Source of the DNA: Candidatus Acidiferrum typicum
GTDB lineage: Bacteria; Acidobacteriota; Terriglobia; Acidiferrales; UBA7541
Reading direction: 5' to 3'
Assembly: GCA_025463055.1 (NCBI GenBank)
Contig: JAOAPV010000065.1
Span: 1-64,000, forward strand
DNA: 64,000 nt
Positions within the stretch are counted from its first letter, which is position 1. Each line of letters begins with the position of its first letter. The notes under the pieces are model-generated. The model worked only from the letters and a program-made list of their open reading frames with translations. It was not told the origin of the DNA and did no database searches. Below are positions 45,759 through 54,146 of this stretch, piece by piece. The position numbers and the translations under genes were made by a program.

Positions 45759-46083
45759 TCAGCAGTTCCTCTTTGTGGCACTGGATTCGGACGGACCGGT
45801 GCACGCCCGTTCTCCTCAAAAGGGCGTGGCTCCGCATTGAAAATATAGGTAGAACGTTGAATTCTGTACCGATTGGACTAATTCTTTTGGACTAATGGTC
45901 TTCTTTTTGAGGGAGAAGCCTGTCTTGGATTTCGGGTATATTCCGGATTGCGACGGCCGGTAGTATAAGGCATGTTCCTAGCGCGAAGACTGTCCTCGCT
46001 TCGACGATGATTGATTTTTAAGGTCTTATCGGGCGAAAAGTGGAAATACGGTCTCGCGCAGGCGTACAACGGGAACGATAACC
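45759..46083. promoter_or_regulatory. Divergent control region with repeated TTGGACTAAT
   Basis: A 325-base gap between the LuxR-type gene and the PilZ pair. TTGGACTAAT occurs at 45873-45882 and again at 45887-45896, 14 bases apart and so not quite on the same helix face. Related motifs are upstream of the antiterminator gene at 48102-48124. These are candidate binding sites for the LuxR paralogues (inference). Confidence 0.4.
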
Positions 46084-46542
46084 ATGCCTCCTGCACGAAT
46101 CTCCAGCGACATCATAAATGCGCCTGCTGACCGCGATGCGCGCCAAAAGAGGCAAAAGCCGGCCGGGAGGCCTGCGCTGCGGACTGCCTCACCCTTGGAC
46201 CTATGGGTCTATTGGCACTCCGAAAGTTATGGAAATCTTTCGCGGGTTCGTGAAATAAGCGTTCAGGGCCTTGTAATTGAAACGCCTCAGGCAATTCCTG
46301 TCGGAGAGACAATCAACCTAAGTTTTCTATTGGAAAAAGGGCAGCTCAGGACTCAGGCTGTCGTACGGTACGTAAAACCGGGCTTCGGACTGGGACTAAA
46401 ATTTAGGACAGAAGTTGAGGACCGCACGGGTCTAACAGCCTTGCTGACGAACATTCGCGTTTCGTGTCAGTTACAAGACCAACCTAAGGAAGCAGAGAAT
46501 TTATCCATTCTTGCCGGAAAGCAGGTGGCACAGTGGCGTTAG
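46084..46542 (+). CDS. PilZ-domain protein (copy 1)
   Basis: A 152-residue protein with one PilZ-type barrel. An R-P-A-L-R (R-x-x-x-R) lies at about residues 29-33 and the second c-di-GMP motif reads R-E-I-S-V-Q-G, where the usual D/N is E. Later strands include I-N-L-S-F-L-L and G-F-G-L-G-L-K-F. Binding of c-di-GMP is possible but not certain. The next PilZ gene overlaps its end by 10 bases. Confidence 0.8.
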   Translation: MPPARISSDIINAPADRDARQKRQKPAGRPALRTASPLDLWVYWHSESYGNLSRVREISVQGLVIETPQAIPVGETINLSFLLEKGQLRTQAVVRYVKPGFGLGLKFRTEVEDRTGLTALLTNIRVSCQLQDQPKEAENLSILAGKQVAQWR

Positions 46543-46865
46543 ACCCCACACCATCGAAGCAGAAGCTGCCTGCCGGAGACGCGCGATCAGAAGCGCGAAT
46601 TGCAGTGATGGAGCGCGTAGAGTTGTCGAGCCTGGACCGGCCGGCAATTACAGAACCCACGAACACGCAAAACATCAGTTCTCATGGAGCTCGCGTGATG
46701 ACGCAGCGCATTTGGGAGCCGGGAAGCCGCTTGCTCATCAGGTCTCTGCGGAGCGACTTCTGGGCTCGGGCGCGTGTAGTTTATTGGAGGTCGTTCTCAA
46801 GCACGCGATATGCGGTGGGGTTGGAGTTCCTCGCAAAAACAGGGAAATGGCCGGAGGAAAATTAG
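46533..46865 (+). CDS. PilZ-domain protein (copy 2)
   Basis: A 110-residue PilZ protein with the canonical c-di-GMP signature R-S-E-A-R and N-I-S-S-H-G, followed by V-G-L-E-F. The start is GTG 46533, overlapping the previous gene by 10 bases with AGGTGG in front, so the two are translationally coupled. Together they may pass a c-di-GMP signal to the polysaccharide locus downstream. Confidence 0.82.
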   Translation: MALDPTPSKQKLPAGDARSEARIAVMERVELSSLDRPAITEPTNTQNISSHGARVMTQRIWEPGSRLLIRSLRSDFWARARVVYWRSFSSTRYAVGLEFLAKTGKWPEEN

Positions 46866-47280
46866 TGGCGGCCTAAATGGATGGACTCGGATGCTCCGTA
46901 GTTCCCCCAGGCGAACGCTCGCTTAAGTTTCCGGAGCATTTTCAACTACGATTCAGTTCTGGTTTCGCAACAAGCGTTCGCTGCGATCTACTCCGGTCCG
47001 AGCGCGTTGCGCATACGGTATTCACCTGGTGTTCATAGGGTTTTTCACCTAGGCAAAAATGGGTATATCACCCGTTTGCGTTTTCCACCCGACAGACTAG
47101 TGTTGCTCTCTGCGAACGCAGACGCTGGTCGTTTATGGTGCGGCTGCTCGATGGGCGTTTTGGCGTTTGATTGCAGCATCGAGGAGCGTGCACCAATTTT
47201 GTTTCAGCTATTCAACAGTAAGCACAGAATTGGACGTGGAGGCTTTGCGCTTGGAACCACACGATGCAAGTAGAGCTGCC
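46866..47280. other. Intergenic region before LuxR copy 2
   Basis: A 415-base gap. It contains an ACTAGT palindrome at 47096-47101 and a small GGGT/ACCC hairpin near 47061-47073. A plus-strand frame from 47167 joins the LuxR gene but lacks family character before ATG 47281. Confidence 0.4.
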
Positions 47281-47889
47281 ATGACCGTGGTATCTCAACG
47301 GGGAAGACTGAAAAATGTTTCAATTGGTGAAAGCGATGAATACCCGACGGAGAAACTGACTCCACCCAGGTCGGCCGCGGGATTTCTCCTGACAGACTTC
47401 TTGCTGAACCCGATCTCGTTCAACGCCAACGCCATCCAGATTCTGAGTTATCCAGAGAAGCTTGCAGATTTAGCGCACTCGGAGCTCTTCCTCGCGGAAA
47501 AGATCCGATCGACCTTGATAAGCCCTCGGCCCTCAGGTGAATCAACTTTTGTCACCGAGTTTCGGTCAGGCAGGAGGCGCTATTTCTGCCGTGCCTTCGT
47601 CATTGATTCCGGCGCCAAAGAACCTTTTCGACCGAGCATAGCGATGCTACTCGAAAGAGGACCCTCCGGATTGGTCCCGTTGTCGCGAGTCTGCCAGCAA
47701 TTCAAGCTCACGCAACGAGAGCGAGAAGTATTGGAGTTTTTGCTGCAAGGTATGAGCAGCAAAGTGATCGCTAGTCGGATGAATCTCAGCCCTAACACAG
47801 TGAAAGCCTTTCTACGATTGATCATGATCAAGACTGGTTCCTCTTCGCGCTCGGCGCTGGTTGGGAAAATTCTCATGACCCAGCCATAG
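47281..47889 (+). CDS. PAS-like/LuxR-type transcription regulator (copy 2)
   Basis: A 202-residue paralogue of the protein encoded at 45048-45758. The sensor part has L-L-N-P-I-S-F-N-A-N-A-I-Q-I-L-S-Y-P and the LuxR domain has L-T-Q-R-E-R-E-V-L-E-F-L-L-Q-G, S-K-V-I-A-S-R-M-N-L-S-P-N-T-V. Both copies share A-F-L-R-L-I-M-I-K-T-G and S-S-R-S-A. ATG 47281 has an AGTAGAG site. It runs toward the exopolysaccharide locus, whose first gene starts 440 bases later. Confidence 0.87.
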   Translation: MTVVSQRGRLKNVSIGESDEYPTEKLTPPRSAAGFLLTDFLLNPISFNANAIQILSYPEKLADLAHSELFLAEKIRSTLISPRPSGESTFVTEFRSGRRRYFCRAFVIDSGAKEPFRPSIAMLLERGPSGLVPLSRVCQQFKLTQREREVLEFLLQGMSSKVIASRMNLSPNTVKAFLRLIMIKTGSSSRSALVGKILMTQP

Positions 47890-48328
47890 TTTGGCTTGAT
47901 CACGCCTGCCTCGACTATTCAGCCTGCCAGTCCTAGGTTCTTCGTTTTAGCCGCAAAGCTCGCAGTTCTGCCTTAGAGATCACTTCATAGATCGGGGCCC
48001 CTTATTGGCGGATCCTGAGTTTTACCGCAGCGCAGTAATTCAGCTCCGCGAGACAGAGGCGGTGTTCCTTTTTGTGTCTGGCTGCTACTTGAACAAACGG
48101 ACTAGTCCAATGGATTAGGCCAATGAACTAGCTAGTCCGCCTAACTTAATCGGCTAAACCTTTTGTACGCAGTACTTTTCCTCGCACCGATTCGAGTAAG
48201 GACCGCATTGCACCTTACTCGGGTACTGGCTACTGTAGCCACGCAATTCAGCTACTGGTTGTAGCGCAGCTTTTATGCGGAGATCCTGCAGATGGGACTC
48301 GAAGGGCGGTAGCTTATCCAGATGAGAG
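47890..48328. promoter_or_regulatory. Leader of the exopolysaccharide locus with nested palindromes
   Basis: A 439-base gap. At 48098-48139 lie nested symmetrical motifs: CGGACTAG and CTAGTCCG as an outer inverted repeat, perfect palindromes GGACTAGTCC (48099-48108) and ACTAGCTAGT (48127-48136), and two copies of a Y-TAGNCCAAT motif at 48102-48111 and 48115-48124. Similar motifs occur at 45873-45896. A likely operator for the operon that starts near 48329 (inference). Confidence 0.5.
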
Positions 48329-48880
48329 TTGGGGGATTGGTTGAAGGCCGAAAACATAGATTCTAAATGGTACGCGCTGCGGGTCAGAAGCCGGCACGAA
48401 GATGCGGTGGCGAGGCATTTGGACGCCAGGGGCTGGGAATCGTTTCTGCCGTTGTACAGGAGCCAACGCCGATGGTCTGATCGTTTCAAAGAGATCGAGG
48501 TTCCTCTTTTTCCCGGGTACGTGTTCTGTCATTTCAACGTAATGAATCGGCTGCCAATTCTTACGATTCCTGGCGTGCTCCATGTGGTGGGAATAGGGAA
48601 GATTCCGGCGCCCATAGATGAAAGCGAGATTGCTGCCATCCAGGTTGCCGTCAAATCCGGATTACCCACCGGACCCTGGCCATCCCTGTGCGTTGGGGAT
48701 AGGGTGAGAATTGAGCATGGTCCCCTTGGTGGCGTAGAGGGAATCTTGTTGGGTGTTCGAGGGCACCAGCGTCTCCTGTTGTCTGTAACACTCTTGCAGC
48801 GATCCGTTGCCGTTCAGGTTGACGAGGCTTGGGTTCAGCCCATTGCGCTGCAACACCGGGCCTGCAGTGCTCTCCTTTGA
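48329..48880 (+). CDS. NusG-like (UpxY/RfaH-type) antiterminator
   Basis: A 183-residue protein with an N-terminal NGN domain (K-W-Y-A-L-R-V-R-S-R-H-E-D-A-V, L-F-P-G-Y-V-F-C) and a C-terminal KOW motif (G-D-R-V-R-I-E-H-G-P-L-G-G-V-E-G). Paralogues of this type at the head of capsule or EPS operons let RNA polymerase read through long transcripts. The start is TTG 48329 or TTG 48341. It precedes a polysaccharide cluster of nine genes, matching that role. Confidence 0.9.
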   Translation: MGDWLKAENIDSKWYALRVRSRHEDAVARHLDARGWESFLPLYRSQRRWSDRFKEIEVPLFPGYVFCHFNVMNRLPILTIPGVLHVVGIGKIPAPIDESEIAAIQVAVKSGLPTGPWPSLCVGDRVRIEHGPLGGVEGILLGVRGHQRLLLSVTLLQRSVAVQVDEAWVQPIALQHRACSALL

Positions 48881-49062
48881 CCTCTCAAGGTATTTCGATG
48901 CAGCCGATTGAGTAGAACGCATTTACCTTCGTTTGCGTGAAATTCGTTATCCATGTTTCCTTCTGGAATCGATCTCGTGACCGGTTCTTTTCAGCGCGCT
49001 GACCGTAGGCTCGGATGACAGCCGGTCGATTTTCAGAGCTACCGTAACAACAACGAAAAAGC

Positions 49063-50652
49063 ATGCAACTCATAGTGTTTGTAGCCGCGCTTCTAGCATC
49101 GGCAATGTTTACGCGGTGGGTCCGCAATTTTGCGATAGCGCGCGGGTGGTATTCCGCTCCGAGCTCGGAGCGCCATATCCATACGCGCCCGATACCGCGA
49201 ATAGGCGGGGTCGCCATCTTCCTGGCCCTGTGGTGCACAGTATTGCTGGGCCAGTTGGCAGGGCACTTTGGCGGCCGCGAATTTGTTTTTTTGAATCTAA
49301 CCCTCAAAATTCTGGGCCCGGCGACGATTATTTTCCTGCTTGGATTGATCGACGATTTTTGGGGAGTGAGCGCGTACACGAAGTTTGCGGTACAAGCGGG
49401 CGCAGCAGCACTCTTGTTCTGGAATGGTTTTGGAATATCTCGATTGTCGCTTCTGGCGGGTTATCCGCAATTAGGATGGCTGGTCGGACTGCCGCTGACA
49501 ATTGTTTGGGTCCTGTGGATCACCAATGCATTCAATTTGATTGATGGTCTCGACGGGCTCGCGGCGGGGTCTGCGCTTTTCTCAACACTGGTGACCTGTG
49601 TGGTTTCGATAGCATTCCACAATGAAGGGGTGCTTTTTCTGACGCTCGCCCTTGCGGGCGCGGTTACGGGATTCCTTCGATATAACTTCAACCCCGCATC
49701 GATTTTCCTCGGGGATTGCGGGAGTTTGCTGATCGGGTTCCTGCTGAGCGCCATCGCGCTCGCTGGATCGCAAAAAGCTCCAACCGTGGTGGCTGTGGCG
49801 ATTCCCATTGTTTCTCTGGGGCTCCCGATTTTGGATGTCGCCGTCGCGGTAATCCGCCGATTTCTGAGCTGCAAGCGCCTATTTGACGCTGATCGTGAAC
49901 ACATCCACCACAAGCTCCTCGGCCGGGGCATTTCCCATAAGCAAGCGGTCTTAGTGCTTTATGGAGTGAGCGCCTGCTTTGGTCTATTGAGTCTTTTCCT
50001 TCTGCATCCGGCAACCGCGGGGGCGATAACAGTTCTAATGGTGGTCGTTATAGGTGTCCTGATTGGGGTGCGGCAATTGCGCTATCACGAATTCGTGGAG
50101 TTGGGACGCGCGGCCAATCGCGCTCTAAATCAACGGCACGTGATCGCCAATGACATAAGCATTCGGCGGGCAGCAGATGCTCTCCAGTCATGCACAACGC
50201 GCGCACAGTTTTGCCAAATATTGCAGGAGCATCTTGAGCCGGTTGGGTTTGACGGTTTCGGTGTGTATTTATCGTCGGAATTGCCGGCGGGAGTTGAGGT
50301 TTACCCTTTTAGCCATGCCGGCGCGTCGAAACTGCAGTTTTTTTGGAATCACTCTGTGACTTCCACGGAGACGAATTGGAGTTTGAGTTTTAGTTTATTG
50401 AGACAAGACGGAAAGCGGCTCGGCGGCTTCACTTTGTATCGTAAGGACACGGGATCTCCGCTTTGGATGGATCCCGATGTTTTTACGGCAACTGGATTCT
50501 CGCGTGCGTTAGCAGCCGTTGTCGAGGGAAAGCTGGATTCCTGGTTCGTAACGAGTCACAAAGAACAGGCACAGCTGCCTGCGTTCGAAACAGTCGGAAC
50601 AGTTATAGCGTCAAGAGTGCGTCAGCCAATCATCATTCCGACGTCTGGTTAA
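49063..50652 (+). CDS. WecA-like undecaprenyl-phosphate sugar-1-phosphate transferase with C-terminal extension
   Basis: A 529-residue protein. The first 330 residues carry about eleven transmembrane helices and MraY/WecA motifs: R-H-I-H-T-R-P-I-P-R-I-G-G, L-I-D-D-F-W, N-A-F-N-L-I-D-G-L-D-G-L-A and the H-I-H-H-K-L-L metal site. It would load the first sugar phosphate on undecaprenyl phosphate. The last 200 residues are soluble and GAF-like in strand pattern (I-L-Q-E-H-L-E-P-V-G-F-D-G-F-G-V-Y-L), an extra domain absent from E. coli WecA. Confidence 0.9.
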   Translation: MQLIVFVAALLASAMFTRWVRNFAIARGWYSAPSSERHIHTRPIPRIGGVAIFLALWCTVLLGQLAGHFGGREFVFLNLTLKILGPATIIFLLGLIDDFWGVSAYTKFAVQAGAAALLFWNGFGISRLSLLAGYPQLGWLVGLPLTIVWVLWITNAFNLIDGLDGLAAGSALFSTLVTCVVSIAFHNEGVLFLTLALAGAVTGFLRYNFNPASIFLGDCGSLLIGFLLSAIALAGSQKAPTVVAVAIPIVSLGLPILDVAVAVIRRFLSCKRLFDADREHIHHKLLGRGISHKQAVLVLYGVSACFGLLSLFLLHPATAGAITVLMVVVIGVLIGVRQLRYHEFVELGRAANRALNQRHVIANDISIRRAADALQSCTTRAQFCQILQEHLEPVGFDGFGVYLSSELPAGVEVYPFSHAGASKLQFFWNHSVTSTETNWSLSFSLLRQDGKRLGGFTLYRKDTGSPLWMDPDVFTATGFSRALAAVVEGKLDSWFVTSHKEQAQLPAFETVGTVIASRVRQPIIIPTSG

Positions 50653-50669
50653 GCCAAGGTCACTATATT

Positions 50670-51767
50670 ATGAGAAATGTGTACCGACATCATGGATGCG
50701 AGCGCGCGAGATTGCAGCCGAATACTCTGCCGGGCTTAAAAGTTCAGGCGGCTCTACTGGTTCGCGTGGTCAGATCGATGATGATCACGAGAGTTGTCCC
50801 CGTCGGGCTGGCGGCTGTCTTCTTAATCGTGGGCGCTGGCGCGCAACTTCACGTTTCGCCAGATGAAGCCAAGGCAAAATGCGGCAACCAGATTCGCTCC
50901 ACTTACCTGCTGGGGCCTGATGACCAACTCGAGATTTCCGGCCCTGAATTAAGTGACCTACCCAATAAGCCCGTTCGCATTGACGGCGAGGGCGATATAC
51001 AGGTCCCGCTGGTGGGACGCGTCCATGTGGCTGGCCTGACGGTGCAGCAGACGGAGCAGGAGCTCAACAGAGTTCTGACCAAGTACATTCGTGAGCCGCA
51101 AGTTGTTGTCGGCGTGGCGGAAGTGCGCAGTCAGCCCGTTTCGATTTTAGGCGCAGTAAACACACCGGGGGTGCACCAGGTACAGGGACACAAGACGTTA
51201 TTGGAGATGTTAGCGCTGGCGGGAGGAATCCGGCCAGATGCGGGGTACAGCGTCCGTATTACGCGTCAGGTGGAGTGGGGGTGCATTCCATTGCCGAAGA
51301 CGGAGCTTGACGCCTCGCGCCGTTTCAGCGTGGCCGAACTGAACTTAAAAGACATCATGGAAGCCAAAAGCCCGGAAGAGAACATTCAGATTTTTCCGCA
51401 TGATGTTATCTCCGTTCCCAAAGCCGAAATGGTGTACGTGATAGGTGAGGTGAAGCGCTCCGGGGGATTCGTCCTTGGTGAACACGAGGTCATCTCGGTG
51501 CTCCAGGCGCTTTCGCTGGCGGAGGGCCTCAACACAACCGCTGACGCACGGCATGCCAGAATCCTGCGCCTGAAGCGCGACGCAGATCAGCGCGAAGAGC
51601 TGGCCGTCGACGTCAAGGACGTTCTGAATGGAAAGAAGGCGGACGTGCCACTTCGGGGCAACGATATTTTGTTCATTCCCGGCAGCACAGGCAAGAAGGC
51701 GGCCCTACGGGCGGTTGAGGCAGCTATTCAAACGGGAACGGGCATGGCCATTTGGCGCACGCCTTGA
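50670..51767 (+). CDS. Polysaccharide export outer-membrane protein (Wza-like)
   Basis: A 365-residue protein. The hydrophobic export signal is M-I-T-R-V-V-P-V-G-L-A-A-V-F-L-I-V, which may begin at ATG 50778 rather than 50670. The Poly_export domain follows (Y-L-L-G-P-D-D-Q-L-E-I-S, G-D-I-Q-V-P-L-V-G) and two SLBB domains (V-S-I-L-G-A-V-N-T-P-G and V-Y-V-I-G-E-V-K-R-S-G-G-F). It probably forms the outer-membrane exit for the polymer. It starts 17 bases after the WecA-like gene, with AAGG before ATG 50670. Confidence 0.9.
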   Translation: MRNVYRHHGCERARLQPNTLPGLKVQAALLVRVVRSMMITRVVPVGLAAVFLIVGAGAQLHVSPDEAKAKCGNQIRSTYLLGPDDQLEISGPELSDLPNKPVRIDGEGDIQVPLVGRVHVAGLTVQQTEQELNRVLTKYIREPQVVVGVAEVRSQPVSILGAVNTPGVHQVQGHKTLLEMLALAGGIRPDAGYSVRITRQVEWGCIPLPKTELDASRRFSVAELNLKDIMEAKSPEENIQIFPHDVISVPKAEMVYVIGEVKRSGGFVLGEHEVISVLQALSLAEGLNTTADARHARILRLKRDADQREELAVDVKDVLNGKKADVPLRGNDILFIPGSTGKKAALRAVEAAIQTGTGMAIWRTP

Positions 51768-51787
51768 GGTTTTATCTGGGACACAGA

Positions 51788-54109
51788 ATGAAAGATTCCG
51801 AATTTCCAATCGAAAGATCTAACGGACGCTCAAGCAAACTCAGCCGAAAGGGGGTGCAATCTCCCACGGTTTATAGGTATGTCGAGCAGCCTTCGGCAGA
51901 TCTCGGCGCGGGAGAAAGCTACGACAGCCTGCTGGATTACTGGCACATTCTGCTGCGCCACAGGATGACGCTGCTCAGCTTTGCGGTCGTGGGGCTGTTC
52001 GCAGCCATTTTGATAAGCCTGGTGCAAACACCAATTTACCGGGTCAGGACTTCGCTCGAAATCCAAAGCCCCAACTTTTTGGAGATAAAAGGCACCAATG
52101 ATTCCACCGGGAGCTACGCATCACCAGAGTCCTACGTCGAGACGCAGGTCAAGCTTCTCCAGAGCGAATCGCTGCTCGAATACGTGATCGATAAACTGAA
52201 GCTGCATACGGACCGGTCCACGACCAGGTGGGGAGGATTCGCGTCTGGTGTCCGGCGAATTTTCAATTGGTCCAAAAACTCAAATGTTCCGGAGAAAGAA
52301 GAATTAATCCGGCAGATCGAGCGGAATCTGACTGTCCGGACATCGGGCAACTCGCGGTTGCTAGAAGTGCTATATGAGTCGCCCGACCCCAAACGCGCGG
52401 CCGAGTTCGCGAATACGCTGGTCAGCGACTTCATCGAGCTAAGCCAAGAAGAAAGATGGAAGTCCGCGCAAGGCACAGCGGAATGGCTGACAAATCACCT
52501 GGACAAAATGAAGGCGCAGCTGGAGGCGTCAGAGGCGCAGCTCCAGGATTACGCGCGCACCTCCGGACTGTCGTTTACTTCTGAAAAGGAGAACTTGGCG
52601 GAGAGCCGGCTCAAAGAATTACAAGATGAGCTATCCAAGGCCGAAGCCGACCGCATCACCAACCAGGCGAAATTTGAAGCGGCGAAGAGCAGGGCGCCGG
52701 ATTCCTTACCGGACGTGTTGCAAGACCCCACGATGCGTGAGTATCGGCAAAAGTTGAGTGAATTGCAGCGGCAATATGCCGAACTCAGCGCAACGCTAAC
52801 TCCAGAACATTACAAAGTACAGCGCGTGCAAGCAGAGATCAACGAACTGAAGTCCGAGATGCAGAAGGAACGCGATAACGTGCTGCGGCGCATCGGGAAC
52901 GAGTACTTAGCCGCGTTACGCCGCGAGCGACTTTTGTCTGAGAATCACGCCAATCAGGAGAAAGTTGTTGCGGACCAATCGAGCAAGGCGATCCATTACG
53001 ACACCCTTAAGCGCGACGTGGATTCCAACCGCCGACTGTACGAAGTCATGCTGCAGAGAGTGAAGGAAGCCAGCCTTGCTACTGCCATGCGGGACAGCAA
53101 TGTACTAGTGGTCGACCGCGCCAAGCCGCCGCTGCTCCCTTATCGTCCAAATCTGGCAATGAACTCGGCCATCGGGCTGTTCAGCGGCGTGCTGCTAGGA
53201 TTTGGATTCGTGTTATTCCGGGAACGCGTTGATCGCAGGATCGTTGCCCCTGGCGACGCACAGGTCTACTTAGATTTACCCGAGTTGGGTGTCATCCCTG
53301 TGGACGAGGCCGCTATCGCGTGGCAGATTCCTAATCGGGTGCAGGCGCATCACGCTGCCCCGGCCTTTCCGTCGAAAAGCGCCCTGGCATCCGCTCTTGG
53401 AGATTGTCCTGAACTAGCGACGTGGAAGCGCAAACCTTCTTTGCTCGCTGAATGCACGCGCACCACGCTGACTTCTATTCTCTTGCCTAGCCAGAATGCA
53501 GATGGTCCTCGGATCCTTGTGCTCACAAGTCCATGCGCAGGCGATGGGAAAACAACGGTGGCCTGTAATCTTAGTATTGCGATTGCAGAGATCGGCCGCA
53601 AGGTGCTGCTGATTGATGGCGATCTGCGGCGCCCCAGACTGCATAAGGTTTTTAACACGGCGAACAGCGGGGGATTAAGCGACGTGCTTTGGGCAGAGGG
53701 ATCTCTTGAAACGGCTCCGCTCTCAGACCTGGTTCGCGAGACCGAAGTGTCCGGGCTTTGGCTCCTGCCAGCCGGCAGCTGTGGCGTAACACCATCGAAT
53801 CTTTTTTATTCTCCTCGAATGTCGCGGCTTTTGAGGCGGCTACGGACGGAGTTTGACATGATTCTGATCGATGCGCCGCCGATGATCCACCTCGCGGATG
53901 CACGGGTGCTGGGCCGCCTCGCCGACGGCGTCATTTTGGTGGTTCGGGCCGGGCAAACGACAACGGAGAGCGCGCTGTTAGCAACTCAGCGATTCGCCGA
54001 GGATGGGACACATGTGCTCGGCACGGTTCTAAATAGTTGGGATCCAAAAACTAGCCGAGACTACGGTTACGGAAGTTACAGCGACCACAAAGCGTACGTC
54101 GCCCAGTAA
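51788..54109 (+). CDS. Wzc-type chain-length determinant / tyrosine autokinase
   Basis: A 773-residue protein. Two transmembrane helices flank a coiled-coil periplasmic part (Wzz domain; first helix near residue 75, second near 460). The cytoplasmic BY-kinase has Walker A A-G-D-G-K-T-T, Walker A' L-L-I-D-G-D-L-R-R-P and Walker B M-I-L-I-D-A-P-P. The C-terminus is a tyrosine cluster (Y-G-Y-G-S-Y). It controls polymer length and export with the Wza-like protein. ATG 51788 is preferred over the frame's earlier TTG. It is a fused co-polymerase and kinase, as in proteobacterial Wzc. Confidence 0.92.
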   Translation: MKDSEFPIERSNGRSSKLSRKGVQSPTVYRYVEQPSADLGAGESYDSLLDYWHILLRHRMTLLSFAVVGLFAAILISLVQTPIYRVRTSLEIQSPNFLEIKGTNDSTGSYASPESYVETQVKLLQSESLLEYVIDKLKLHTDRSTTRWGGFASGVRRIFNWSKNSNVPEKEELIRQIERNLTVRTSGNSRLLEVLYESPDPKRAAEFANTLVSDFIELSQEERWKSAQGTAEWLTNHLDKMKAQLEASEAQLQDYARTSGLSFTSEKENLAESRLKELQDELSKAEADRITNQAKFEAAKSRAPDSLPDVLQDPTMREYRQKLSELQRQYAELSATLTPEHYKVQRVQAEINELKSEMQKERDNVLRRIGNEYLAALRRERLLSENHANQEKVVADQSSKAIHYDTLKRDVDSNRRLYEVMLQRVKEASLATAMRDSNVLVVDRAKPPLLPYRPNLAMNSAIGLFSGVLLGFGFVLFRERVDRRIVAPGDAQVYLDLPELGVIPVDEAAIAWQIPNRVQAHHAAPAFPSKSALASALGDCPELATWKRKPSLLAECTRTTLTSILLPSQNADGPRILVLTSPCAGDGKTTVACNLSIAIAEIGRKVLLIDGDLRRPRLHKVFNTANSGGLSDVLWAEGSLETAPLSDLVRETEVSGLWLLPAGSCGVTPSNLFYSPRMSRLLRRLRTEFDMILIDAPPMIHLADARVLGRLADGVILVVRAGQTTTESALLATQRFAEDGTHVLGTVLNSWDPKTSRDYGYGSYSDHKAYVAQ

Positions 54110-54146
54110 ACCAAGAAACTAATATTGCGGTTCACGACCTTACACC

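Noticed and set aside
47818-47831. Perfect palindrome TTGATCATGATCAA inside the LuxR copy 2 gene
   Set aside because: A similar palindrome lies at 45149-45160 in copy 1, in the same codons for the shared L-I-M-I-K segment, so coding conservation explains it.
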